DNA from: Clostridiales bacterium
GTDB taxonomy: Bacteria > Bacillota > Clostridia > Lachnospirales > Lachnospiraceae
Assembly: GCA_012839295.1 (NCBI GenBank)
Contig: DUNO01000041.1
Location: 62,001-126,000 of the forward strand
Direction: 5' to 3'
DNA: 64,000 bases
In this document: in pieces, positions 45,975 to 54,973 of the stretch
Layout: every line of letters begins with the position of its first letter
Numbering within the stretch: the stretch's first letter is position 1
The notes under the pieces: model-generated
The model's input: the letters and a program-made list of their open reading frames with translations, nothing else
Databases searched by the model: none
What the model was told of the DNA's origin: nothing
Translations under genes and position numbers: made by a program

Positions 45975-48161
45975 ATGGACAGCATCCTGATTGTTGGGAG
46001 TTATGGTACGTTTGTTAATGAGATAATCCAGAAATTTTATAAGGAAAATTGGCGTATTTATACCTTGATAAGCAATAAAAAATGGATAAAGCCGGCTCAT
46101 GTATTCGAACAATATGTATTTCAGTATGACAGTGACAGTATAAAGGAAATTGTCACCAGCTGCCGCCCGGATGTCATCCTGTTTAGCGGAGCTTATGACC
46201 CGCTGTATCAATGGGAGGATAAGACAGCCATAGCGGAGTCCTTAAGATATATTACCGGCCTCAGCAACCTGCTCATGTGCGGGGCTATGGTCGGGACAAG
46301 GCATTTTATCTATGTGTCCTCCGATAGGGTGTACGAGGATGAGTATATTATTGATATCAACGAGGAGGTGCCGGCTACCCCTAACAGCTTTAAAGGCATG
46401 ACCATCTCCCAGGGTGAGAACCTGGCAATGCATTTTGGGCAGACGACACAGCTGGAGGTAACGGTCGCCAGGATTGCCGGCATGTATGGCATACCGGCCA
46501 GCCGGGAAGATTGCACGGATCTTTATTCTGAAATGTGTCTAAAGGCTTTGGTGTCGGGACGTTTGACGGTCAATGCGAAGAAGGTTTTATCCGCCCTATA
46601 CGTAAAGGATGCAGTTGAAGCGCTTTACCTCCTGGCGGCTGCTCCTGAGAGAAAGCATGGGCTTTACCATATTTCCTCCATGGTGGAGGTAACGGAGGAG
46701 GCCGTTGCGAAAATAATTCAGGAGAAATATTCCCAGCAGATCGATATTGTGGATCAGACCATAGGCCTGAGGCACCGGCTTATCCTGTCAAATGAGAGGT
46801 TTTGCAGGGAATTTGATTTTATTGCCAGAAACAGCTACCAGGAGATCATACCTCAGATGATCGCCTATATGAAGGATCATAAGAATCTTTTTCTGCATAG
46901 CGATGAAAAATATGAGGGCAAGGGCTTTGGCCACAGGCTCATCCGCTTGTCCCAAAAGGCCTTTCCCTTTCTGGAATGCCTTCTATTTTTTATTCCATTT
47001 TTCATGCTGAACAACCGCGCGGTGGGCAGCCTTAATTTCGGTGGGATTAATTTCTTCCTATTATATGTGCTGCTATTTGCCGTAGTGCATGGAAGGCAGC
47101 AGGCTATCTTTGCCTCCCTGCTCAGTGTGGTGGGATATTGCTTCCGGCAGATGTATACATCCTCCGGCTTTTCCCTGTTGATAGATATTAATACTTATAT
47201 CTGGATTGCCCAGATCTTTATCGTCGGGCTGACGGTGGGGCATTTAAAGGATAAATTCCGGGAGATGGAGGAGGATAAGAACGACAATATAAGGTTCCTT
47301 TCGGAGCGCCTGAAGGATATCACCGCCATTAATTCCAGCAATACGAGGATCAAGAATTACTTTGCGGAGAAGATTATCAGCAGTACGGAAAGCGTTGGGC
47401 GCATTTATGAGATTACCTCTAAGCTTGATAAGGCCGCCACCGGGGAGGTGCTTTTCGCCGCGCTGGATACGATTTCGGAGATTATGGATTCGAAGGATGT
47501 AGCAATTTATACGGTATCCAATAGGGATTATTGCCGTTTGGCCTCTGCATCCAGCGAAAAGGCGCGCTCCCTGGGGAAATCGGTGCTGATGAAGGACCAT
47601 AGGGTAATATTTGATGTATTAAGGAACAGGCAGGTATATATTAACCGTTCACTGGACAGCAGCCTTCCAATGATGGCGAGCGCACTGTTTGATGAGAAAG
47701 GAAGTATGAGGGTTGTTATCTTTTTATGGTCTGTTCCATATGAACAGATGACCCTGTATCAGGCCAACCTTCTGACCGTCGTTGGAGCCCTGGTTTATTC
47801 CGTCGTTGTAAGGGATGTGGATTACCTGGATGCCCTGGCCTACCGCCGCTACATCGGTGACACGGTCATTTTGCAGGAAGCAGCCTTCCAGGAAATGCTG
47901 GAGATCTACAGACGTGCCGCAGAGAAAGGCTATGCGGAGCTGAGTGTTTTCTATATCCATAGGGGCTTACTGCCCTTGGAGGAAATGAGTGCCAGGCTTA
48001 AATCCCTGCTCCGTGGAACCGACTATGTGGGTGCAATGTCAGATGGAGATTTGGCTGTGTTGCTGACAAATACCAATGGGGACGAATCCGTTCATGTCAG
48101 GAAGCGTCTGGAAGAAAAGGGTATCATGACCTATCAGGAACAGGAAGCTATGACATACTAG
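45975..48161 (+). CDS. pelD: PelD-like c-di-GMP receptor fused to a degenerate SDR domain
   Basis: 728 aa. Residues 1-290 are an extended short-chain dehydrogenase/epimerase fold (ILIVGSYGTF; HFIYVSSDRVY), but the catalytic YxxxK is replaced: Tyr by Lys140 and Lys by Ile144 in FKGMTISQGE. Four membrane helices follow (about 330-425), a short coiled coil, a GAF domain (about 455-600) and a GGDEF-like domain. The active motif is SDGDL (689-693), so it cannot make c-di-GMP, yet the inhibitory-site RGTD (680-683) lies exactly five residues before it, as in c-di-GMP-binding PelD. It should sit in the membrane and switch on polymer synthesis when c-di-GMP binds. The ATG at 45975 follows GGGAGTGA; an in-frame TTG at 45948 lies in the leader hairpin. 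Confidence 0.82.
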   Translation: MDSILIVGSYGTFVNEIIQKFYKENWRIYTLISNKKWIKPAHVFEQYVFQYDSDSIKEIVTSCRPDVILFSGAYDPLYQWEDKTAIAESLRYITGLSNLLMCGAMVGTRHFIYVSSDRVYEDEYIIDINEEVPATPNSFKGMTISQGENLAMHFGQTTQLEVTVARIAGMYGIPASREDCTDLYSEMCLKALVSGRLTVNAKKVLSALYVKDAVEALYLLAAAPERKHGLYHISSMVEVTEEAVAKIIQEKYSQQIDIVDQTIGLRHRLILSNERFCREFDFIARNSYQEIIPQMIAYMKDHKNLFLHSDEKYEGKGFGHRLIRLSQKAFPFLECLLFFIPFFMLNNRAVGSLNFGGINFFLLYVLLFAVVHGRQQAIFASLLSVVGYCFRQMYTSSGFSLLIDINTYIWIAQIFIVGLTVGHLKDKFREMEEDKNDNIRFLSERLKDITAINSSNTRIKNYFAEKIISSTESVGRIYEITSKLDKAATGEVLFAALDTISEIMDSKDVAIYTVSNRDYCRLASASSEKARSLGKSVLMKDHRVIFDVLRNRQVYINRSLDSSLPMMASALFDEKGSMRVVIFLWSVPYEQMTLYQANLLTVVGALVYSVVVRDVDYLDALAYRRYIGDTVILQEAAFQEMLEIYRRAAEKGYAELSVFYIHRGLLPLEEMSARLKSLLRGTDYVGAMSDGDLAVLLTNTNGDESVHVRKRLEEKGIMTYQEQEAMTY

Positions 48162-48247
48162 GAGCAGTCGGCCGCCGCTTACGGACAAGGGATGGACGAA
48201 GGAATGTAAGAATCCGGGGGACTCAGGGTTTTAGAAGGAGAAGGGCT

Positions 48248-49165
48248 ATGGATACAACAGGACTTTGGCCTGTTTTAGCAATATTATTGCTGAATACATT
48301 GGCTGCACTTGCAATATTTATCAGGGCAGTCCTTCAAGGAAAGGGAAAGCGCGCCACATTATTCATGCTGTCCTGGTTCATCTTTATCGTACCGCTTTTC
48401 GGGCTTTTGTATATTCTGCTGGGGCGCTTCATTGGCTTTCTAAACCGGAAAAAGAATGTGGACATGAGTGATGTCAGCTTCAGCCAGGAGAGGGAGAAGC
48501 TCATACTGCCCCCGGACCAGGCGACGGAGATGAATTATGTGCCGATTCAGGATGCCATGGCAGTTTCAGATACCTCCAGCCTGAGGAAGCTGGTTTTGGA
48601 CACCCTGCGTAACAGTGCAAAAAAGACGATTTCCAGCATTGCCGCAGCCATGAACAGCAGGGATACGGAGACCTCCCACTATGCCGCATCGGTGATCCTG
48701 GATGCGCTGTCCCAGTGCCGGACCACGGCGCAGAATATGACAGCCCAGATGCAAAAGCACCCGGAGGATGTGGAAATGAATCTGCTTACCCTTGAGTATC
48801 TCCATGAGATCCTCAGCATGAAGATCATGAATGATATTGAACAGAGGACCTATATCTATATAATGAATGATGCTGCGGAAAATCTCTTTACCCATAATCT
48901 GTGGTACATGAGCGCAACCCATTATCTGTGGATGACGGACTTATTTATTTCTATAAAGGATTATAACATGGCGGACCAATGGGTTACCCGGGCCGGCCAG
49001 TACCGGCCCCAGGCGCTGGATACCTACAAGGCCCGCTTACATCTGTATTTTGAACAGCAGAACCCTGCGGCCTTTTTCGACTGCCTGGAGGAGCTGAGGG
49101 AGGCGGACATCACGGTTGATGATGAGGTTTTGGGTCTGTTCCGCCTTTATGGGAAGAGGCCTTAA
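48248..49165 (+). CDS. pelE: PelE-like membrane-anchored helical-repeat protein
   Basis: 305 aa. Two N-terminal membrane helices (about residues 7-27 and 38-62), a linker, then a soluble helical region with TPR-like pairs (YNMADQWVTRAGQYRPQALD and following). This matches the topology of PelE, which scaffolds the synthase complex. Sequence alone is weak; position between PelD- and PelF-like genes drives the call. AAGGAG precedes the start. It is likely co-transcribed with the PelD gene, 86 bases upstream. Confidence 0.65.
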   Translation: MDTTGLWPVLAILLLNTLAALAIFIRAVLQGKGKRATLFMLSWFIFIVPLFGLLYILLGRFIGFLNRKKNVDMSDVSFSQEREKLILPPDQATEMNYVPIQDAMAVSDTSSLRKLVLDTLRNSAKKTISSIAAAMNSRDTETSHYAASVILDALSQCRTTAQNMTAQMQKHPEDVEMNLLTLEYLHEILSMKIMNDIEQRTYIYIMNDAAENLFTHNLWYMSATHYLWMTDLFISIKDYNMADQWVTRAGQYRPQALDTYKARLHLYFEQQNPAAFFDCLEELREADITVDDEVLGLFRLYGKRP

Positions 49166-49231
49166 GTGGGAAATTATAGGATATAAATTATAACATAATT
49201 ATAACATATATTATAGAAAGAAAAGGGACAA

Positions 49232-51118
49232 ATGGTTTCTATCAGAAATTATTTTACAATTTTCATATTGATGTTAATGGTATTTGTAATGTTCATGTTT
49301 GTGGGCGTATCCTCGAATATTTTATCGGACACCGCCGCCAATAGCCAGGCTCAGGACAGGATTGACGTGGAAGCTAAGGATACCATAACGGCGGATTCCC
49401 TTAACCTGGCCGCGGCTGCGCCCGGAGCCTCCGGGAATGGCAGGAAGGCCTTTTTACCGGAGAAGAAGCAGCGTGTTGCTATCTTGTCGGAAGGCAGGAA
49501 GAGTGGGGTCTCACAATTCCTGGTTGAATGGTGCGTGTATAACAAGTACCTGTACCGGATTTATGGCTCACTGCCGGATGGGGAGGAGATCAGGGACTAT
49601 GCTGTGGTGCTCTTTGGGGATTATACGGTCACGGCAATGGATTTGGGAGTCTTGTATACCTATGCTTCCCTGGGAAAAACCATGATTTTTACCCGGCTTC
49701 CTGATTACCGGGAGATAGCTTCCAACAGGGGACTGGGAGAATTCTTCGGCATCCGGGCAGGAGTTGCCGAGACTGTGACTGCCGACGGCATTAAGGTATT
49801 TTCAGATTTCATGATCAGTAAGGAAAGGATTTATACGAAGGGGGATTATTTTGGTAATGAGGATGACACACAGGTCAGTGTGCCCTATTATTCCCTTGCA
49901 CCGGGCTATGAGGTATATGCAGTGGGAATGCTGGATAACCAGGAGGCTTTGGGGATTGAAAATAAAGATCTCCCTCCCCTTTTATGGAGAACCACCAGGG
50001 GAGAATCCTCTATCTGTGTCATCAACAGCGGACTTTTTGACGGTATGTCCCTGCTGGGGGTATTGACCGGTTTCATGTCCCATCTGGGGGACTATTATGT
50101 GTACCCGGTTGTAAATGCCCAGACCATATCCCTGGTGGATTATCCTTATTTTTCAGATGAAAACGGAGAAACCCTGCAGCAGCTCTACAGCCGGACCTCG
50201 GAGGCTGTGGCAAGGGATCTGCTGTGGCCGAATATCATACAGATCCTGAAAAACTATGGCGGCTCCTACAGCTTTTTCGCGGCTTCCCAGCTGGATTACC
50301 TGGATGGGGTGGGGGCAAAGAAGGATTATATCGGCTTTTATCTGCGTGAGATCCATAAGCTTCCAGGGAATATGGGGCTTTCCCTCGGGCAGGTGTCAGA
50401 TATCAGCCTGGAGGATAAGGTGTCGGAGGATGAGGCCTTTTTTAAGGAATATCTGCCGGACTATGATTTTTCAGCCTTATATACGGCGGATTTTACTGCG
50501 GGTGAGCTTAGGGGCAGCTTAAAAAGCGGGCTCCTTGAGCATATCAGCCTGGTCATGTCGGACTACAGGGAAGGGGACAGGCTGCTGGATTTTTTGGAGG
50601 AGGACATACTTTCAGTAAAATTTAACCTGGACGGATACAAGCATGAGACCAGGGACGACCTGCGTATGGGCAGCATTGAGAATGCCCTTGGCATGTGCAA
50701 TATGAAGGTGGATATCGGACGCGTCTTTTACCCGGAGGGAGACCATGACGAATGGAATTATTTAAGCCTGGAGTGGTCAAAGGGCGACACTTATTTTAAG
50801 GATTATTCCATGCTTGACATGGTGCCGGTTTATGAAATGGAGAAGAGAGCCAGGCGTTTTTTGGCCTTAGATTATGTCTGTGAATATGGACAGAATGAGG
50901 TCAGCATCCGTATCGACCATTTTGATGAGGAAGCATATTTCATCCTTTGCACTAACAACAGGAGCATCGATTCAATTGAAAACGGAACCGCAAAGCCAGT
51001 CTCTGCAACGAAATACCTGATCAAGGCAACGGATGGGGAGGTAAGGATCCATATGATAGAGGAGAATGTTTTGGGGAAGCCTAAGAATGGTAAGACAATC
51101 CCAGGTACACCGCAGTAA
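49232..51118 (+). CDS. PelA-position protein, DUF2194-like, membrane anchored
   Basis: 628 aa. One N-terminal membrane helix (residues about 8-30), then an extracellular region: an early alpha/beta part (VAILSEGRKSGVSQFLVEW; YAVVLFGDYTV) like the amidotransferase-type domain of DUF2194 proteins, a middle domain in the position of a polysaccharide deacetylase, and a C-terminal beta domain. I see no intact NodB TxDD or HxxxH motif, so deacetylation is doubtful. It takes the operon position of PelA, which in Bacillus carries the deacetylase. The ribosome site is weak. Two copies of a structured repeat follow its stop. Confidence 0.65.
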   Translation: MVSIRNYFTIFILMLMVFVMFMFVGVSSNILSDTAANSQAQDRIDVEAKDTITADSLNLAAAAPGASGNGRKAFLPEKKQRVAILSEGRKSGVSQFLVEWCVYNKYLYRIYGSLPDGEEIRDYAVVLFGDYTVTAMDLGVLYTYASLGKTMIFTRLPDYREIASNRGLGEFFGIRAGVAETVTADGIKVFSDFMISKERIYTKGDYFGNEDDTQVSVPYYSLAPGYEVYAVGMLDNQEALGIENKDLPPLLWRTTRGESSICVINSGLFDGMSLLGVLTGFMSHLGDYYVYPVVNAQTISLVDYPYFSDENGETLQQLYSRTSEAVARDLLWPNIIQILKNYGGSYSFFAASQLDYLDGVGAKKDYIGFYLREIHKLPGNMGLSLGQVSDISLEDKVSEDEAFFKEYLPDYDFSALYTADFTAGELRGSLKSGLLEHISLVMSDYREGDRLLDFLEEDILSVKFNLDGYKHETRDDLRMGSIENALGMCNMKVDIGRVFYPEGDHDEWNYLSLEWSKGDTYFKDYSMLDMVPVYEMEKRARRFLALDYVCEYGQNEVSIRIDHFDEEAYFILCTNNRSIDSIENGTAKPVSATKYLIKATDGEVRIHMIEENVLGKPKNGKTIPGTPQ

Positions 51119-51136
51119 GGCGTCCAGCGAGGATAG

Positions 51137-51201
51137 TGTGAAAATAAAGAACAATTTTCACATCCGACATTGAGCGGCTTTACAGCCGAATGATCGTTAG
51201 T
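51137..51201 (+). ncRNA. CGTTAGT intercistronic RNA element, copy 1
   Basis: GTGAAAA (51138-51144) pairs with TTTTCAC (51155-51161), then ATCCGACA (51162-51169), then CGGCT/AGCCG (51175-51179, 51184-51188), then ATGATCGTTAGT (51190-51201). It is followed without gap by copy 2. The element is visible in the sequence; being an RNA element is inference from the paired arms. Confidence 0.7.
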
Positions 51202-51259
51202 GTGAAATACAGAATATTTCACATCCGACAAGTGGCCTGGCGGTCAAGTGATCGTTAGT
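51202..51259 (+). ncRNA. CGTTAGT intercistronic RNA element, copy 2
   Basis: GTGAAATA (51202-51209) pairs perfectly with TATTTCAC (51215-51222), then ATCCGACA (51223-51230), a small GGCC/GGTC stem, and AGTGATCGTTAGT ending at 51259. It lies 84 bases before the chosen PelF start. Confidence 0.75.
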
Positions 51260-51343
51260 ATGGGGGAGTTTTCAGGCTCCACACGCAACGTTGTACCAGG
51301 GAGCAAGAATTTGCAGGCTTTGAAGAAAGGCTGGGTTATTTCC

Positions 51344-52846
51344 ATGAAAGTTTGTATGATAGCGGAAGGCTGTTATCCCTATGTTGTCGGGGGTGTGTCC
51401 AGTTGGATACACAGCATCATTAAATTATTTCCTAATATTGAGTTCAGCCTTATCACGGTTGTATCAGACCGGAGTATCCGCGGCAAATTTGCCTATGAGC
51501 TGCCCATAAACCTGACCCGGATCCATGAGGTTTACCTGCAGGATGTGGATTGGGTAGGACATTATAAAGCAAGGAGAAAGCGGGTGCACCTGAGCAGGAA
51601 GGAGGTAGATGCCCTGCGCAGCCTGATCATCGGTGAAGAGGTGGACTGGATAACGGTGTTTCGGATCTTTCACCGGAAGAATGTCTCCATCAATAATGTC
51701 TTAATGAGCCCGGAGTTCCTGGAGATTACCAAGGAGTACTACTCCCTCCGGTTCTCCGACATTATCTTCTCGGATTTCCTATGGACACTGCGCTCCATCT
51801 ATCTGCCCCTGTTCTTCGCGCTAAAATGCAATCCGCCAAAAGCGGATATATACCACTGTGTGTCCACGGGATATGCAGGGATTATAGGCAGCATGGCCCT
51901 GTCCATCTATCCGGATGCCAGGCTGCTGGTCAGTGAGCATGGAATTTATACCCGTGAGCGTGAGGAGGAGATTATCAAGGCAAAATGGGTCCAGGGCATT
52001 TACAAGACCATATGGATTGAGCAGTTCCGCAAGATGTCTAAGTGCGCCTATTATTTTTCGGATCTGGTAACCTCGCTTTTTGAGCAGGCACAGTCCCTCC
52101 AGATAGAGCTGGGCTGTCCGAAGGAAAAGGCAATTATAACGCCGAACGGGATCAATACGGAGAATTTTGAGAAAATTCCGGGGAAGGAGCCGGAGGATTC
52201 CTACATTAATATAGGTGCTATTGTCCGCGTAACCCCAATCAAGGATGTAAAGACCATGATCAATGCGTTTTACTACGCCCATAAAAAGCAGCCGAGGCTT
52301 AAGCTGTGGATTATGGGGCCGGAGGATGAGGATCCGGAATATGCAGAGGACTGCCGTGAGCTGGTAAGAGCCATGGATGCAAAGAATATAGAGTTCACGG
52401 GCAGGATCCGAACTACGGATTATATCGGAAAAATGGATGTGATGCTCCTTACCAGCATCAGTGAGGGCCAGCCCCTTACGATCCTGGAGGGTTTTGCGGT
52501 AAAAAAGCCCTGCATAGCTACCAATGTAGGAAACTGCCAGGGTCTGATCCATGGGGAAAATGATTCCTTTGGGGATGCGGGAATTGTTGTGCCGGTTATG
52601 AATATCTCTGAGATTTCCAACGCAATTTTAAAGCTGTCAAATAATCCTGGGCTGGCCAGGCAAATGGGTGAGAACGGCTACCGGCGCCTTATGGCCAAGT
52701 ATAAAAGCGTCTATATGGAGGAAAATTATAAGAAAATCTACAAGACCCTGGCAAGAATGAGCGGTATTGCATATACGGAGGAGGCATTCCTTCCTCCGCA
52801 GAAGGGTGGTTCTGTGGAGAAGGAATTCATCAAGACAGAGAGGTGA
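51344..52846 (+). CDS. pelF: PelF family glycosyltransferase (GT4)
   Basis: 500 aa, normal for PelF. The cytosolic polymerase that in Pseudomonas uses UDP-GlcNAc/GalNAc to build Pel. Starts VCMIAEGCYPYVVGGVSSWI, the PelF signature. The GT4 EX7E motif is in SEGQPLTILEGFA, and ITPNGINTENF and VRVTPIKDVKTMI are typical. The start at 51344 is chosen by family; only a weak AAAGG lies 13 bases upstream. The longer frame from 51248 would translate through copy 2 of the RNA element. PelG follows after nine bases. Confidence 0.93.
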   Translation: MKVCMIAEGCYPYVVGGVSSWIHSIIKLFPNIEFSLITVVSDRSIRGKFAYELPINLTRIHEVYLQDVDWVGHYKARRKRVHLSRKEVDALRSLIIGEEVDWITVFRIFHRKNVSINNVLMSPEFLEITKEYYSLRFSDIIFSDFLWTLRSIYLPLFFALKCNPPKADIYHCVSTGYAGIIGSMALSIYPDARLLVSEHGIYTREREEEIIKAKWVQGIYKTIWIEQFRKMSKCAYYFSDLVTSLFEQAQSLQIELGCPKEKAIITPNGINTENFEKIPGKEPEDSYINIGAIVRVTPIKDVKTMINAFYYAHKKQPRLKLWIMGPEDEDPEYAEDCRELVRAMDAKNIEFTGRIRTTDYIGKMDVMLLTSISEGQPLTILEGFAVKKPCIATNVGNCQGLIHGENDSFGDAGIVVPVMNISEISNAILKLSNNPGLARQMGENGYRRLMAKYKSVYMEENYKKIYKTLARMSGIAYTEEAFLPPQKGGSVEKEFIKTER

Positions 52847-52855
52847 GCTTAAAGC

Positions 52856-54298
52856 ATGGCAGGTATCGGTGTCCAGTTAAACAAAATATTTGACAAGCAT
52901 ACGGTGACTTCCTCCCTTTACGGGATTGGTTTTAGCTTCGTGAATACAATTGCGCCGATGCTGGTGGTCATAGGATGCCTTTTGGCTATGTATGGGGTAT
53001 TGGGCTTTGATGAAGTAGGATATCTGGAAAGGGAGACCTTTTCCAGCAGCATTTTGTATGTTTTTATTTTCTCCCTTTTGACCTCCTCGCCCTTTAATTC
53101 GGTGCTTTCAAAATTCCAGACGGACAGGATTTATGAGCAGCGGTATGAGGATATCAGGCCCTGCATCTATGTGGGAACCCTTACAAACCTGACGGTTTCC
53201 TCCCTTCTTGCAATACCCTTCTATAGCTATGAGGTGGTTGTGGGCAAGGTTCCTGTCTACTATGTGTTTACGACCTATCTGGGCTTTTTGGGGCTGACGC
53301 TGACCTTTTCCACCATGGTGTATAATTCCATCCTGAAGCAGTACAAGAAGATTACGATATATTTTATCTTCTCCATGATCGTCTCCTTTTTATTGTCCAT
53401 GGTTTTTTGCTTCCTCTTGGACTTTTCGGTTACCTATAGCATGCTCCTGGCCCTGACAATCGGCTTTCTGCTGATCGCATCCCTGGAGATTGCAAATGTG
53501 CTGCAGTATTTTACCGCCAACAGCCGCAAATATAGGGATGTGCTGCATTATTACCGTATCTACTGGAAGCTGATTGCTTCTAATTTCTTATATACCCTGG
53601 GTCTGTTCATCCACAACTTTGTATACTGGGCACAGCCCTGGCATCTGGTGGTGCGTGACACCTATGTAAGCAACCAGTCCTATGATATGGCTTCCTGCCT
53701 TGCCATGTTTACCAATATTTCTGCCAGTGTATTGTTTATTTCCAGGGTGGAGATGCATTTCCATGAAAGATACCAGGATTATGTCCAGGCTGTGATCGGC
53801 GGTAAGCTGGACAGCATTGAGAAGACGAAGAAAAGAATGTTTAGCGGGCTCTCCTCCCAGCTGCTTTCCCTGACCCATCTCCAGTTTATTGTTTCCGTGG
53901 TAGTCTACCTGGTGGCAATTGTAATCCTGCCGATTACGGGATTTTCCGGTATGATTATGGAGATCTATCCGCAGCTGGCGGTTGGGTACTTTTTGTCCTT
54001 TCTGATGTATTCGGAGATGTTGTTTTTGTATTATTTTGATGACTTTACGGGTGCTGCCGTGAATGGTGTGATTTTCGCCGGAGTTTCCTTTGCAGGATCG
54101 ATTATAGTATCCAGACTGCCTGCTATATGGTATGGATTGGGGTTTACGGCAGCTGCCTTTTTGGCTTTTACCTTTGCATACTTTAGGCTGCGCTGGATTG
54201 AGAAAAACCTGGACAGACATGTTTTTTGCAGGGGGGCGGTTTTAAAGCAGGTTAGCGGGGATATGCCGGAGGCTGATGTGTACAATGTATATAAATAA
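52856..54298 (+). CDS. pelG: PelG family polysaccharide exporter
   Basis: 480 aa Wzx-like membrane protein with about 12 helices. The N-terminus GVQLNKIFDKHTVTSSLYGI and the loop LSKFQTDRIYEQRYEDI are PelG-specific. It should move the polymer across the membrane with PelD and PelE. GAGGTGAG precedes the start. It is adjacent to pelF, completing the pelDEAFG order of Gram-positive Pel loci. Confidence 0.92.
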   Translation: MAGIGVQLNKIFDKHTVTSSLYGIGFSFVNTIAPMLVVIGCLLAMYGVLGFDEVGYLERETFSSSILYVFIFSLLTSSPFNSVLSKFQTDRIYEQRYEDIRPCIYVGTLTNLTVSSLLAIPFYSYEVVVGKVPVYYVFTTYLGFLGLTLTFSTMVYNSILKQYKKITIYFIFSMIVSFLLSMVFCFLLDFSVTYSMLLALTIGFLLIASLEIANVLQYFTANSRKYRDVLHYYRIYWKLIASNFLYTLGLFIHNFVYWAQPWHLVVRDTYVSNQSYDMASCLAMFTNISASVLFISRVEMHFHERYQDYVQAVIGGKLDSIEKTKKRMFSGLSSQLLSLTHLQFIVSVVVYLVAIVILPITGFSGMIMEIYPQLAVGYFLSFLMYSEMLFLYYFDDFTGAAVNGVIFAGVSFAGSIIVSRLPAIWYGLGFTAAAFLAFTFAYFRLRWIEKNLDRHVFCRGAVLKQVSGDMPEADVYNVYK

Positions 54299-54319
54299 GT
54301 CGAGGGTTAGGCTGTGAGA

Positions 54320-54448
54320 TGAATCTGAGTGCAGATATATCCACCTGGGCTTGCCTTTAACATCCCATGATTGCCAAGTGCAGGCAATCATGGGATGCCC
54401 GGTCTGCGCCCAGATGGATATATCTGCACTCAGATTCACCGCGTTAGT
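54320..54448 (+). repeat. 119-bp nested inverted repeat ending near CGTTAGT
   Basis: Outer arms of 31 bases, 54320-54350 and 54408-54438, pair with one mismatch. Inside, CATCCCATGATTGCC (54361-54375) pairs perfectly with GGCAATCATGGGATG (54383-54397). CGCGTTAGT (54440-54448) follows, resembling the tail of the intercistronic element. The remaining 110 bases to the next gene contain AT-rich repeats of AAGTNAGTTTAA-like sequence. No T tract, transposase or clear target duplication is seen. Confidence 0.85.
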
Positions 54449-54565
54449 ATTTGGTATAAAGAAGCATTTGTTGGGGGGATTATATAAGTAAGTTTAATGT
54501 AAGTGAATTTTATATAAGTTAACATAGGAATGGGATTAAGCTCTTGGGAAAAGGAGTGTTGTTGT

Positions 54566-54973
54566 ATGTCGGTTACGCTTCGTGTGTTTATTTGTCTTTC
54601 TGGACTGGTGCTGATTTATATGGCGCGGCGGGCCAGTATTGTCCGTAAGATGACGGAGAGGCAGAGCTTGTTTTGGATTTTGGGCGGGGTTACGATTATT
54701 GCATTTGGGTTGCTGCCGCAGCTGGTTTATTTTATTTCGGACCGGTTTGCAGTTGAATATCCGCCGTCTATTATATTTGCTATTGCGATTATTCTTGCGA
54801 CCTATGGGATTTTTGACTGCTATAAGTCGAATGCGGAATTATCTGCCCGGGTGCAGGAGCTTGCCATGCAGGTGTCGCTGTTGAATGAGGAAAACAGTCA
54901 TCTGGTGGAGCGGCTGATGGCGCTGGCTCCTGGGGATGAAGGCGGGAAGGACGGGGAGAAATCCGACGGATGA
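54566..54973 (+). CDS. DUF2304 membrane protein
   Basis: 135 aa. Three predicted helices (VFICLSGLVLIYMA; FWILGGVTIIAFGLL; IIFAIAIILATYGIF) and a C-terminal coiled coil (LSARVQELAMQVSLLNEENS). DUF2304 proteins accompany DPM1-type GT2 enzymes like the one at 56196 and may anchor or modulate them. The start at 54566 follows AAAGGAG. It overlaps the next gene by four bases. Confidence 0.85.
   Translation: MSVTLRVFICLSGLVLIYMARRASIVRKMTERQSLFWILGGVTIIAFGLLPQLVYFISDRFAVEYPPSIIFAIAIILATYGIFDCYKSNAELSARVQELAMQVSLLNEENSHLVERLMALAPGDEGGKDGEKSDG

Noticed and set aside
51248-51343. Longer N-terminus for PelF
   Set aside because: It would translate through the end of the RNA element, and PelF proteins start at the MKVCMIAEG region.
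53588-54220. 210-codon open frame antisense to pelG
   Set aside because: Composition and lack of ribosome site mark it as the reverse reading of a membrane-protein gene.
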